DNA of 50,725 nucleotides from Welwitschia mirabilis. Lineage: Eukaryota > Gnetophyta > Gnetopsida > Welwitschiales. The stretch lies in NCBI GenBank assembly GCA_051453625.1, contig JBOZIK010000001.1, positions 268,243,791 to 268,294,515 of the forward strand, written 5' to 3'. Of the stretch, positions 12,791-24,440 are shown one piece after another. Every line of letters begins with the position of its first letter. Positions within the stretch are counted from its first letter, which is position 1. Made by a program: the position numbers and the translations under genes. A model generated the notes under the pieces. The model did not search any database, was not told the origin of the DNA, and saw only the letters and a list, made by a program, of their open reading frames with translations.

Positions 12791-14851
12791 TAAATCAATA
12801 ATCCTAAGAAAATAAAAAAATATCAAATAAAACAAATAGTTTAGTTTATTTATTTATGTAAGTTATTTTATGAAGTTAAGCATATGAATAAATTAACTTT
12901 TTAAATTCTTCTTCCATAATTTTATTATTTGTATCTTTGAGTTAAATTAATTATTATATAACTTAAACAGGAAATATACTAAGGTAATAACTATTTAAAT
13001 AATAGTTTATGCTATTATTTTGATAAATTTATTATTCAAATGATGATTCTAAGGATCTTGAGCAATATTTTTAAGTTTAATTTTTAATCAATTTAGTGAA
13101 AAATTCAAATTTAAAATGATTAAGAACTTTAATGTTATAATTAATTATTTACTTAGTTTTAATATATTTATGCATCATGAGACATTAACATTCATATTTT
13201 ATCATGATAAGCCAACACCTTAAAAATCAGTATATGTGAAATGTTGTCTTATCCCAAGTACATCAAGGTAGATATTCCCAAGTGGAACTTTGATAGTGCA
13301 ATATGATAGTTGTTGAACTCCACTACAGGGTTACGTATTCATGATCCAATCTAAGATACTTATGGGCAATACTCTTCTAATGGTAATTGGTAACATCCAC
13401 TTTTAATGATCTTGTGAGACAACACTTTAACTTAATCAATTATTCTATAGTTTCACTTGAGAGTAACTTATAAAGGACAATAGATAAACTACACTTATAA
13501 CTGCTAGCTATTAAAGGTAAACTAGTTGTAACTTGATATAATTACATGATAAGCTAAAATTGCATACATATATATAAAATAGCTTTTGTATAGAAAGAAA
13601 AGTAATGATAAATATAATCATATACATTTTTACAATTTCAAAAAAAAATAATAAAATGTTTGCTTGCTTAAATAATAACATCACTAAGAATGACAAAATA
13701 TCTATATCATATCAAGCTATTTGATAATACATATCTTCCATCTAGCGTCCTCTTTTGAAAATAAGTACTAAAACATGATAATGAAAATAAGTAAAAGTAA
13801 ACAAGTAGATAACACCCAGTTTGTATTGCAATCATTATCTCTTTTCAGCATCATCCTTTGCAATGATTCCTACACATGCAAGTATGGTGTGAGAACTATA
13901 ATCATCATAGTTTCCAATATGTCTCACAACAAGGAATAGGTAAGTACAATATTTGAAAAGATAAAAAATTACAAGAATATGTAAAAAATGTATAGTTAAA
14001 ATATTCCAAGGATGTACTTCCAAATTAATATAGTAATGCACTTTCCAAAATAATCCAAGGATGCTCTTTCCAAGATAATCAAAGATGTGATCAAGACATA
14101 ACTTTCATATTATCTTCTTTACTAGTATTTTACAATAATTTTCAGTAATTCAATTGCACACAATCAAAAAGGATAAAATGGTAAATTGAGTCGCATTTTT
14201 CCTTTTCTTTTTGAAGGGTTGCTCCCATGGTCATAAGACTTAAAATAGAGAGTATCTCTCTCTGAGGTTTGAATAACTGGTTATCCTAGCTAGTTTCAAT
14301 TCCATAATTTAAGATATCATAATATAGGTGAAGATTGATCATAATATAATCTCAAGATGGCTTACAAAGAGCTAATTATAAGACTCAATTAAAAATACTT
14401 AATAAAAAAGATAATATATGAAATGCTAGAGTTATGCAAGATTTATAAGACTAGGTAGAAAAACATGTAAAAAGGTAATGTAAGAATTTAATAAGAGCAT
14501 ACAACATTCAAGAGTAAAATAAGATCATACAAAGGTATAAAATAAAGGATCATTAAAGATTTAAGCCTAAAATAGGACCATACAAAGGTTAAAAATAAAG
14601 AATCATATAAGAACTAAAATAAAGCCTAGAACCATAACTAAAATTAGATGTAACACTTACGAAAATTTAAATGCTTCAATACTTTTAATGATTCTAAGAC
14701 TCCAATTATGTCTAAGTTTCAAAATTAACAATATCCAATAATAGAGGATTTCTAAAAAATATGCATATAAAAGGAGAAGAAACTCCTACATATAGCAGGA
14801 GATGTAGGGATATGAAGAGATACTATCTTGAAAATAAGATAGTAAAGATTT
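12791..14851. other. AT-rich DNA, no gene recognised
   Basis: Two short minus-strand frames (13511-13696 and 13835-14041) have no recognisable domains and look like chance. The stretch 13220-13480 and the repeated 'ccaaggatg' phrases near 14010-14070 have somewhat higher complexity and may be LTR remnants, but no partner copy was identified. Confidence 0.45.
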
Positions 14852-14921
14852 CACAACCCCTAATCATTACCTTTTCTAGTCACTGGGTCCATTTTCATTC
14901 ATAATAATAAATAAATAATGC
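14852..14921 (+). repeat. dispersed repeat, copy 1
   Basis: A stretch beginning aacccctaatcattac, followed by a tagtcactgggt block and then ATA-rich triplets, recurs at about 23090-23160. About 31 of 37 core bases match by eye. In both places an A-rich, roughly 250-bp stretch precedes it. Probably the edge of an uncharacterised repeat family, perhaps an LTR end. Confidence 0.55.
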
Positions 14922-16265
14922 TTGAAAAAAACCAAATTCCATAATGAATACATGTTAACCACTAATAAAATAAAGTGTAGTGTCATGATTACAAGTGTTA
15001 CTTTAGCGTCTACTACTTAAAAAAAATTAGAATAAGCTAACATGATGCATCCTAATAATTATAACAATTAGAAGAATCCTTTCACATGTACAAAAATAAG
15101 AAAATATACTACTCATGATACATCAAATGCAATAGTTACCAAAAATAAAATAAAATAATACAAATATAACTAACTAATTTATCGAATAAAAGGTTATCAT
15201 TAAATTAAAAAAAAAACTATAAAAATAATATTATTAATTATGATGGATATAGAAAAATAAAATATTTAATTGATAAGTACATCTGAAATAATAATAATAT
15301 GCTAGTAAATAAAAAAGACATAAAGAATATAGTAATTAAATCAACTTAGTANNNNNNNNNNNNNNNNNNNNNNNNNNNNNNNNNNNNNNNNNNNNNNNNN
15401 NNNNNNNNNNNNNNNNNNNNNNNNNNNNNNNNNNNNNNNNNNNNNNNNNNNNNNNNNNNNNNNNNNNNNNNNNNNNNNNNNNNNNNNNNNNNNNNNNNNN
15501 NNNNNNNNNNNNNNNNNNNNNNNNNNNNNNNNNNNNNNNNNNNNNNNNNNNNNNNNNNNNNNNNNNNNNNNNNNNNNNNNNNNNNNNNNNNNNNNNNNNN
15601 NNNNNNNNNNNNNNNNNNNNNNNNNNNNNNNNNNNNNNNNNNNNNNNNNNNNNNNNNNNNNNNNNNNNNNNNNNNNNNNNNNNNNNNNNNNNNNNNNNNN
15701 NNNNNNNNNNNNNNNNNNNNNNNNNNNNNNNNNNNNNNNNNNNNNNNNNNNNNNNNNNNNNNNNNNNNNNNNNNNNNNNNNNNNNNNNNNNNNNNNNNNN
15801 NNNNNNNNNNNNNNNNNNNNNNNNNNNNNNNNNNNNNNNNNNNNNNNNNNNNNNNNNNNNNNNNNNNNNNNNNNNNNNNNNNNNNNNNNNNNNNNNNNNN
15901 NNNNNNNNNNNNNNNNNNNNNNNNNNNNNNNNNNNNNNNNNNNNNNNNNNNNNNNNNNNNNNNNNNNNNNNNNNNNNNNNNNNNNNNNNNNNNNNNNNNN
16001 NNNNNNNNNNNNNNNNNNNNNNNNNNNNNNNNNNNNNNNNNNNNNNNNNNNNNNNNNNNNNNNNNNNNNNNNNNNNNNNNNNNNNNNNNNNNNNNNNNNN
16101 NNNNNNNNNNNNNNNNNNNNNNNNNNNNNNNNNNNNNNNNNNNNNNNNNNNNNNNNNNNNNNNNNNNNNNNNNNNNNNNNNNNNNNNNNNNNNNNNNNNN
16201 NNNNNNNNNNNNNNNNNNNNNNNNNNNNNNNNNNNNNNNNNNNNNNNNNNNNNNNNNNNNNNNNN
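14922..16265. other. AT-rich DNA and 914-N gap
   Basis: Bases 15352-16265 are N. The eight bases acttagta end the left contig and also begin the right contig, which may be chance or a small overlap. Nothing was recognised in 14922-15351. Confidence 0.6.
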
Positions 16266-18569
16266 ACTTAGTAAGTCCCTCTAGTCAAAATTTATTTTTA
16301 TATACTTTTTATTTACCTGATTGGGATAAATATTTGGACCTTTAAATACATAAACATGACATTTCTCCATACCTTAAGAGGTTTCCTCCTAAAAAGTTAA
16401 ATAGTAAACTAGTAAAAATGCTTTTACATAAATCACTTATCCAATTCCTTTAGCATTAGATTTTTTCAAAGTCACATTTCTTCCTTTAAAAGAAGCTAAT
16501 TCTTAGTCCCTTCAATATGATTATTTGATTCTATCTCAAAACTAAAATTATTATTAATAATTGCTTAGTTGTTACTTCATGACCATTTACAAATGCTTAA
16601 TATACATCATCCCCTTTTCCACAACTTTGTTATCCTAAGAATGTCTCCTTTGATAAAAGTCAACTACTCCTTTTTACTGAGAGATGTTATATTGAGTAAT
16701 CATTAATATAGAATGATTTAATCCTAACTTATGCCCTTATAGATTTTATGGATTTTTTTATTCATCCATTTATTTAATGCATATAAGCCTCTTGTTTATT
16801 AAGGCCATCAATAAATTAAATTATTGACATGAACTATGTATTAAGAGTATAATTTAAAAAGTTCAATACTTAAGCCTATTAAAAACAATATGAATATTAA
16901 GGTGATGACTACACATGAAGCCTATTGTAAGAAAGAGGAAGCTATTCTAGACTATGTAACCTCTAAAAACATAATCATGAATATTAAAAGATTACATATA
17001 TGTTTTAGTCTTAAAAATTTCAATGTAAGATGGATCCTACTAATAATTATAAAGGGATCCTATCAACATTTCTATCTCCTTACTACAATTCTCTAATATT
17101 AGCATCTAGAATTTTTATAAAGCCATATGATAATTGATAATACATATATTGCACATATCACTACCTTTTTTTTATTGAATTTACAAGAGCAAGCTCTTAT
17201 ATCCATTGCAATTTCGAATGTTATAATTAGACATAGCTAGATTCATTCTATGTTTTGCATGTATATTCTCAGAGTAAATAAAGTCCATAATGAGCAGAGA
17301 CATAAAGATGATCCTGAAATCAATTCTTGAAATAATCATCATGGGAATGCTTATCTATACATAAATTCTCCTTTATTTTTATCCAAAACTAGCAAGATAC
17401 AAATTCAAAGATGACTAAGAAATAAAACCTCTCTTAGATGAAATTTCATATTTGATGACCTACCATTATTTATTAGAACTTGGCATTGAATTCAACTAAA
17501 ATAAAGAAAATTAATAAATGAACAAGATGGAGGGCTAAAATATCTAGCTATTGAGAGAATGTAAAAGTCTTAAGAGCATGTATTATTCACAGATCATACA
17601 TCTATTACTTGATGTCCATACTATAGTGATATATATTTTAGAATTCATCACTTCCATTCTCATCTATTTGAAATATCCTTTCATCAAAATTTTTATGATT
17701 GTTCATCCTTACTTCTCAAGTCAGAGTTCCTGATGTCTATTGTATAAAACCAAAATAAAGTGAAGATAATAGCATCATATATAATAACCAATTTGGGCAA
17801 CATTTTCCCATAGAATATAATGAAAGTGACTAACATATTGCTTAATTTTGTTGTTCCTCTAATGGATTTATTGCTTTTAATCTTTGCTTGGCCTTTTTTC
17901 ATCTTTTTTAGGGCCTATCAATGGGAGTTTAGTAATGTCTTAAGGAGCAAACAAGAATGAGTCAAACTGATTTAAGACATAGCTCTACTATGCTATGTTT
18001 ACCATGCATTTTATTTTTTTATACACTCTAATAAAAATAAAATTGTACTCCTTGTTAATTACCATGAATTTGAGATTCATTTTCAAGAACTATGTGAAGC
18101 ATTAAAATTCATTCAACCACTCCATCTTTGGATTTCAAAACATCTCACATTATTTTCCTTTACTCTCTTTAATTTTTTTATTTCTTTGAAATGAACTTAG
18201 TTCTAACTATAATAACTACATTTTTTAACATCATAGCATGGTGAAATTAGTGTAGCAATAAGTGCTAATTCTCTCATAAACTAAACTCACACATCGACAA
18301 CACCTTTTATGCATTTTTACTAGTTAAAAAAAATGCACCTATAACTACTATTTTATATAATATCATTACTTAATCGAACCACTTTTTATCTTTCCATTTG
18401 TATGTCTCTTCATCTCACCTCTTCTGAATTGCATTCATCTTTCTCTTAATGCATCATGTAATCTTTGCACTCATGCTTGACTTCCACTTCCATAAGTAAT
18501 TAAGTAAAATACTAATGATGATGGCTAATTCTTACATGTGTATGGTAATATTAAGAGAGTTATAAAAGA
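16266..18569. other. AT-rich DNA upstream of the chromovirus relic
   Basis: Gag and protease of the following chromovirus relic would be expected here, but no gag block, CCHC knuckle or DSGA-type protease motif was recognised. Open frames at 16890-17096, 17551-17733 (+) and 17693-17902 (-) are short and without recognisable content. Confidence 0.45.
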
Positions 18570-21240
18570 AAAATAATGGCTTGAAACTTAAATTATAAAT
18601 TTAGTAGCTAGTAAATAAAGGGAAAGTTAGACCCAGGGTATTACCTTATGGAGCCCTAGTATTATTTGTTAAGAAGAAAGATGGATCTCTCAAACTTTGC
18701 ATAAACTATTACTAGTTGAATAAAGTAATGATAAAGAATAAAATCCTTTACCTTAAATTGACAATCATGTTGATTAGTTGGTAGTAGCAAGATACTTTAC
18801 CCGAATTAATTTAAAATTAAAGCATCATCAAATCCATATTAAGAATGAAGATATCACCAAAATAGCATTTGTAATAAGGTACAATCACTTTGAATTTACT
18901 TTTATGATTTTTTATCTTATAAATGTCCTTGCTAGCTTTATGATACTAATGAATAATATTTTTCATTCATACTTAGACTACTTTGTCATTGTTTTCATAA
19001 ATGATATTTTAGTCTATTTAAAGAATAGGAATGATCATGTCAAACATTTATAGTTACTATTACTTAAATAGAGTGTCTTAATAGCCAAGCTAATCAAATT
19101 AAAATTTTTTAAGAAATTCATCCATTATTTTAGGCACAACGTATCTAAAGATGGCATAAACACTAACTCCAATAAGGTGCAAGCAGTCAAGAATTGATCT
19201 GAACTAAATAAACCCATATAAATAAAATGCTTTCTTAGTCTTATTAGATTTTATAAATACTTTATCTACGATTTCTCAAAAATTCCTACCCCAATAACTA
19301 TTTTGATAAAAGAAAAATATGATTTCATTGTGATATTAAATTCAAAAAAGAATTTTAAAAGATTAAATTACTAATGACCTTTGTCCTAGTCTTTAGATTC
19401 CAAAAATGGACAAGGAGTTCCTAGTGGTAAAAAATGCTTTTGGAGAAGGAATAAATGTAGTACTAACATGGGATGAAAGATTAATTGCTTATGAATCATG
19501 CAAACTAAAGAAATACAAATAAAATTACCCATTTTATTATTTAGAATTGCTAACCATTATTCATGCATTGAAAGTCTAGAGACATTACCTTTTGAAAGGT
19601 AAACTTGAATTAAGAACTTATCATAAAAGTCTAGAATTTTTTCATAAGCAATGTCTCTTAAACATAAGACAGTAATGGTGGATGAAGTTACTAGCCAAGT
19701 ATGATTTAGATATCAAATTCATACTAGGTAAGCAAAACAAAGTGGAAGACACTCTTAACCACATTGATATATGTTAGTTTATATAATTAACCCCAAAATG
19801 ATAAAAGAGATTAAGAACCAAATACCACAAGATGAGGTATTTGTAGAAATTTTGATTAAATTCATGAATAAGTAGGAACTATTTTTCTATTACTAAAATA
19901 AAGATAGAATATTAATGAGAAGGAACTAATTTTGTATTCCTTTGAGCCATCATTCCTTTAGCTACTTAGTGGGATACATGAAGTACCATATGCAAGGCAT
20001 CTAGGATTTTTTGGAACATATGTCACCCTAAAGAAATTGCATTATTGGCTAAAAATAAAGTCCTGAACTAAGGAGTTCATCAAAAAATGTTTAGTATGCT
20101 AAAATATCAAATTTAAATAATAGAAACCAACATGACATCTCAAACCCTTGGGAATTCCATCCTAGAAGTGTGAATAAATTACCATGGATTTCATCATAGG
20201 CTTATCAAAGATAGTTAAACAACATAAGACAATGTTTGTATGTGTAGATTAATTAGACAAGGTAGCACACTTTATTTCAATTACAACAATAGCAACTACA
20301 AAGAAAATCACAAGTTAGTTTATAAAGAAATATTTAGATTACATGGAGTTTTAAAAATTATTATCAAAGATAGAGATCCAAAATTTATGTCAAATTTCTT
20401 ACAAGAATTATTTAAATAATTAGAAATATAAGTGTGTTTTACTATAGCATTTCTTCCCAAAATAGATATAAAAATGAAATGGGTAACATCACCTTAGAAG
20501 ACGTTCTAAGGAGTTATGTAGCAAGTAAGCTTAGAAGATGGAAGACTACTCCACTTAGCAAAATTTTCTTATAATTAAAGTTATCAAGAATCAATTGACT
20601 ATTTATTATATAAGGCTCTGTATGGTAGAAACTGTGCAATAGCTATCATGTAAATAAACCCAACTCAAAGAAGTAGAGAGCAAAAAGAAGAACTCTTAAA
20701 AATGAAATAATTAATTAAAAAAGTACAAAAATAGTTGTAAGAGAATAAAATAGATGTAAAAAATACTTTAACAAAAGATATTCTCACTAGATTTTTCAAG
20801 TTAATAACCAAGTGTTAGTAAGAGTCAAGTTAGAAATGTTATCCTTAAAACTTGGAAAATATGAAACATTAGTCCCATGTTTTTGTGAACCATTTTATAT
20901 TACCTAAAGGATATGAAATCCACTATATAAACTACATTTTACCAAATACTTATCTCACATTCACCTCATGTTTCATGTTAATCTTCTTAAACCATAGTAC
21001 TCAAAGAATTTTTAAACTACATTATTGATTGAAAGCAACTTTTAATAAAATCTATCCTTACATTTAGATAAAACTATTTAATATTAAATAATGAAAAGAA
21101 AAAAAATAAAAGAAAAAATCATAAAATAAGCATTAGTTGAATGATCTTACTATGAGCAACATAGTTAGGAAAATGAAGATTTTATGAAGCCAACACCACT
21201 CTATAAAAAGATGTCTCCATGAAGGAACAGTAGTTTGAGG
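18570..21240 (+). pseudogene. Ty3/gypsy chromovirus pol relic: RT, RNase H, integrase, chromodomain remnant
   Basis: Domains in family order. RT runs from [20 protein letters not shown] (about 18637) through a frame shift to ARYFTRINLKLKHHQI. An open 91-codon stretch (18778-19053) ends with VIVFINDILVYLKN. The active site reads F-I-N-D where the family has D-D, so the enzyme is dead. RNase H follows with LKGKLELRTYHKSLEF near 19590 and the connection KFILGKQNKVEDTLN near 19715. Integrase has zinc-domain remnants near 20000-20110, the LGIPS/MDFIIGLSKI core near 20150-20205, and a GPY-like module near 20850-20990 ending FHVNLLKP. After it, weakly conserved residues to about 21220 fit a chromodomain, which in this lineage steers integration to marked chromatin. 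Stops are frequent, often at Gln or Trp positions. Gag and protease are missing. Confidence 0.82.
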
Positions 21241-21254
21241 ATGAATAACAAGCT

Positions 21255-21450
21255 TAAAGAGGAAAGTCTCTAACATTTCCAAAGATATTTTGTAAACTAC
21301 TATCAAAGTTAGTTAAAGAGTTAAAAGTTTAGTTAAGAATGTAATCCATCTTCAAGGGTTGTAATCCTTGTATAGAGCTATTATAAAAGGACATACCATT
21401 TTCTTTTTATTAAAATGAAGTTCTTAGAAAAGTGAAATATGTGCATGGAA
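21255..21450 (+). promoter_or_regulatory. PPT-like tract and LTR promoter remnant of the chromovirus
   Basis: A purine run (aaagaggaaag, 21255-21265) directly follows the pol relic, where the plus-strand primer site should be. About 120 bp further a TATAAAAG box (21382-21389) is followed by a T-rich leader, as in U3/R of plant LTRs. The 5' partner LTR was not found, so the LTR ends are undefined. Confidence 0.5.
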
Positions 21451-22229
21451 TTTTCACAGGCACATATTAAGTTCTTAATGAGCTAGACTACTTCCATGGT
21501 AGTCCCATAAATTGGAACATAAAGGAAAATTTGACCTAGTTGGGTCACTATACCAAGACCTTGGATTTGGTATTAATCAAACCTCAAGATCAATTTTAAA
21601 CTATATTTAATAAGGCTAAGTTAAAATGATCTATTTGCATCTATTCTATTTTTTACACTTATTTTATCATTATGCTTAAGCTTACTTATCGCTATATTAC
21701 AATCCCATGTTATCATTAAGAGTTTTTTAATCTAATTTTATAAAAATTTAATGGGAATGTCACACCTCCTCAATTTTAAGAGAATACTCTTGAAAAGTAA
21801 AATATTATGGATAAGAGTGAGAAGACTTGAAGTAATTTGAGCATTAAGGTAACATTCATCATTTTACAACTCAAAACTTTAAATGTTATTTTGATACTTA
21901 AATGTGACATTCTCAACATGTACTACCAAGACTATGCTTAATTGTAAATTATCATGATGAAATAAAAATTATTCTCTGATGTCAAAATGTGAAATCCATA
22001 ATTTTTTCCTAAAAACTCAAATGTTACTTTAATTTAAAAATATAACTTCCACATTTTTTTAAAGACTAAAAATAATGAATTGATGAATATTAATGTAATA
22101 TTAAAGATTAATGTTCAAGCTTATGCATATATTTAAAACTATTTCTATTTGTATGATGACCAAGAGAAGTTAGAACTTAGGATATGTGTAGCTAAAATAG
22201 ATTATTCTACTTTGTCAGGACATCAAATG

Positions 22230-22268
<39 letters not shown>

Positions 22269-23083
22269 CTTAGATTTACAAAATGACTATTAAAAAATCA
22301 AGTTTTGAGACTTTTTTATTAAACTAATAATTGTGGTATCTAAAACAACTAAAACAAGAAACTTAGATAATTTTCAAATGGCTAAACCTATTGAAAAATT
22401 ACTTTTCCTCTTAAAAGACATTAAAATTACCCTTTATTAGAATCAAATAAAGCTTATAAGAGTAATAATAAGAAAGTAATTAAAAAAAAGAGTAGCATGA
22501 ATATAAGAGTAGTAGAATTAAGGAAAAAAATATACTCTTGACATTAAGAATGCTTTTCCTTTATTTTAGATATCAAATAGAGTAGTGCCTTTAATATAAT
22601 ATAAGTTCCAAATATAATACAATGCTAATTCTCTACACTTCATGGCTTCAAGTTTTTAAGAAAATAAGACCAAAACCCTAATACATATTTTAATTTAATT
22701 TGGACTTCTAACAAATATATTAGTTGAAAAATAAAAAAACAACTTAGAGTTAACTATATATAAAGGCAAGTAAAATATGCAAAAATTACAAGTAAAAACA
22801 TTTAGGCCATAGAAGTTTTAAGAAGTACATTACACCATATCCATGATTCAACATGAAGTTTTCCAAGCAATAAGATTTTTAATCCCAAGCTCTAAAGACT
22901 CTAAGCTTTTAAAGATTTTAAAATTTCCAAATCTTCGAGTTATAAGGTAAGCAAAATTTAAGTCTAAAAGATATTCCACATATCAAGACTAAAAGAAAAG
23001 AAGTTCTTTCAAATAAGAAAAAGGAAGTCAAAAGATATTTAGAATTTTAATGAACACATATAAGCCATAAAAAATGGTTATGA
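21451..23083. other. LTR remainder and AT-rich DNA, no gene recognised
   Basis: The first part probably still belongs to the chromovirus 3' LTR. The stretch 21750-22150 contains paragraph-like sequence of ordinary complexity with no recognised domain. Contains the (AT)n tract listed separately. Confidence 0.4.
22234..22266. repeat. (AT)n microsatellite
   Basis: About 33 bp of uninterrupted AT dinucleotides. Confidence 0.95.
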
Positions 23084-23086
23084 TTC

Positions 23087-23160
23087 CCTAACCCACAATC
23101 ATTACTTTTTTTAGCCACTGGGTACATTTAATATTTTACCATAATAATAATAAATGCTCA
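23087..23160 (+). repeat. dispersed repeat, copy 2
   Basis: Matches the repeat at 14852-14921 through acccacaatcattac, the tagccactgggta block and the ATAATAATAA run, in the same orientation. Confidence 0.55.
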
Positions 23161-23519
23161 ACATGACAAAAAATCTTTTTCTAATAATAAGTAAATAATA
23201 ACTAATAAAAAATGCCTCTATCATCAATATATAAGTTATATAATCTAATAAGCTCTTGGTATTTTTGAAAATACCTATAAAGAAGATAAAGCTCAATTAT
23301 GTGACATCTTTCTATTTTTTGAAAAGATAAAGAAGCACTAGTATTTACTTAAATAATTCATCCAAGCAAGTATTTCACAATAACCATAATGTAAATAATA
23401 CCCTTAAAAGATATAAATGTTGATTATTATTGTAGGTATATATTAAAAAAGTGATTTAAAAAAAATAAGGAAAGAAGGGAAGAGGGGATTTGACTATATT
23501 GAATTTTTTTCTTAGTATC

Positions 23520-24175
23520 TAAGAATGGATGAAAGTTTCACTAATAGATTTTTCACATTGTTTTTCTAAATGAAGGTTTTAAAGAAAAAACCTAGATAAT
23601 TCAATCTAGAGGTTTTAAAGTAGAAGCTAAGAAACCAGTGATGTGTAGACTAATAACGTTCTTATATGAACTAAAAACAACATCAAGAATGTGGTATATA
23701 AAACTTATCAATTATCTTAATGATATGTTAATAACTAGTAAAGATGGAGTAGATAGAAAAATATAAAGGTTTCTTTAAGTAAGGCATTTAAAACTTCTAA
23801 TGTAAATTGATAAAATTATACCTTAATTTAGAAATTATATAGGAAAAGTCATAAGACATTCTTAACTTAAAAGAATTACATTAAAAATTTGATTTAGAAA
23901 TTTTATTTGNNNNNNNNNNNAAGATAATATAACTTTTTAATAGAACAATATAAAATCAATTGATAATAAATATTTAAAAACAATTAATTGGATAAAATAT
24001 GAAAGGAATATTTAGAGATTTAACTATGTTATCAATACTAGATTACATATTTTCTATGTAACTAGCTTTCTATGTTGAAATCCTTGTTCATCAAAGATAA
24101 GCCATTTAAATGATACTGTGATAATAATATGATACTTAAAGAAGAAAAAGAATGATTTCTTATCTATCTCAGAAA
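23520..24175 (+). pseudogene. Ty1/copia reverse transcriptase relic
   Basis: Plus-strand translation shows VFLNEGFKEKT near 23565, a GFKVEAKKPVMCRL block and FLYELKTTSRMWYIKL near 23660-23720. These are the counterparts of AFLNG.L.EEIYM, GF......VC.L and LYGLKQ.PR.WY. The catalytic stretch reads YLNDMLITSKDGVDRKI (family: YVDDMLI), with VD replaced by LN. After an 11-N gap (23910-23920) the block INTRLHIFYVTSFL near 24035 corresponds to TRPDI.YA.S.LSR, followed by a KISHLND...IXYLKKKK block. The fragment is broken by stops and has no gag, protease or integrase upstream. Confidence 0.68.
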
Positions 24176-24189
24176 CTCTCCATTTCTAG

Positions 24190-24440
24190 TAAATGAATAT
24201 TTTAATTTAGAGCTTACAAAATATTTAGAAAAATCCTTTCCAAGAACATGATATATAATACTTTTAGAAGTAGTATAGAACTAAATAAACTAATACCTTT
24301 ATTGATAATCAATATATCATCTACATAGAAAAATATTCAACTCATTAGGAGAGAATAAAATACTTTCATCTTAGAATTATAAAACTAAAAACCTATATAG
24401 ACAAAAGCAATTACTTTAATATATTATCTATTTATAGAAT
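24190..24440 (-). pseudogene. possible minus-strand copia RT fragment
   Basis: On the minus strand FFYVDDILIINKGIS (about 24335-24292) matches the copia YVDDILI active site with both Asp intact. It is preceded by FVYIGF and SKMKVF-like residues, where the family has a C-V-Y-x-K block. Downstream resemblance fades at once. Because the match rests mainly on one motif, chance is not excluded. If real, it lies head to head against the plus-strand copia relic ending near 24175. Confidence 0.38.
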
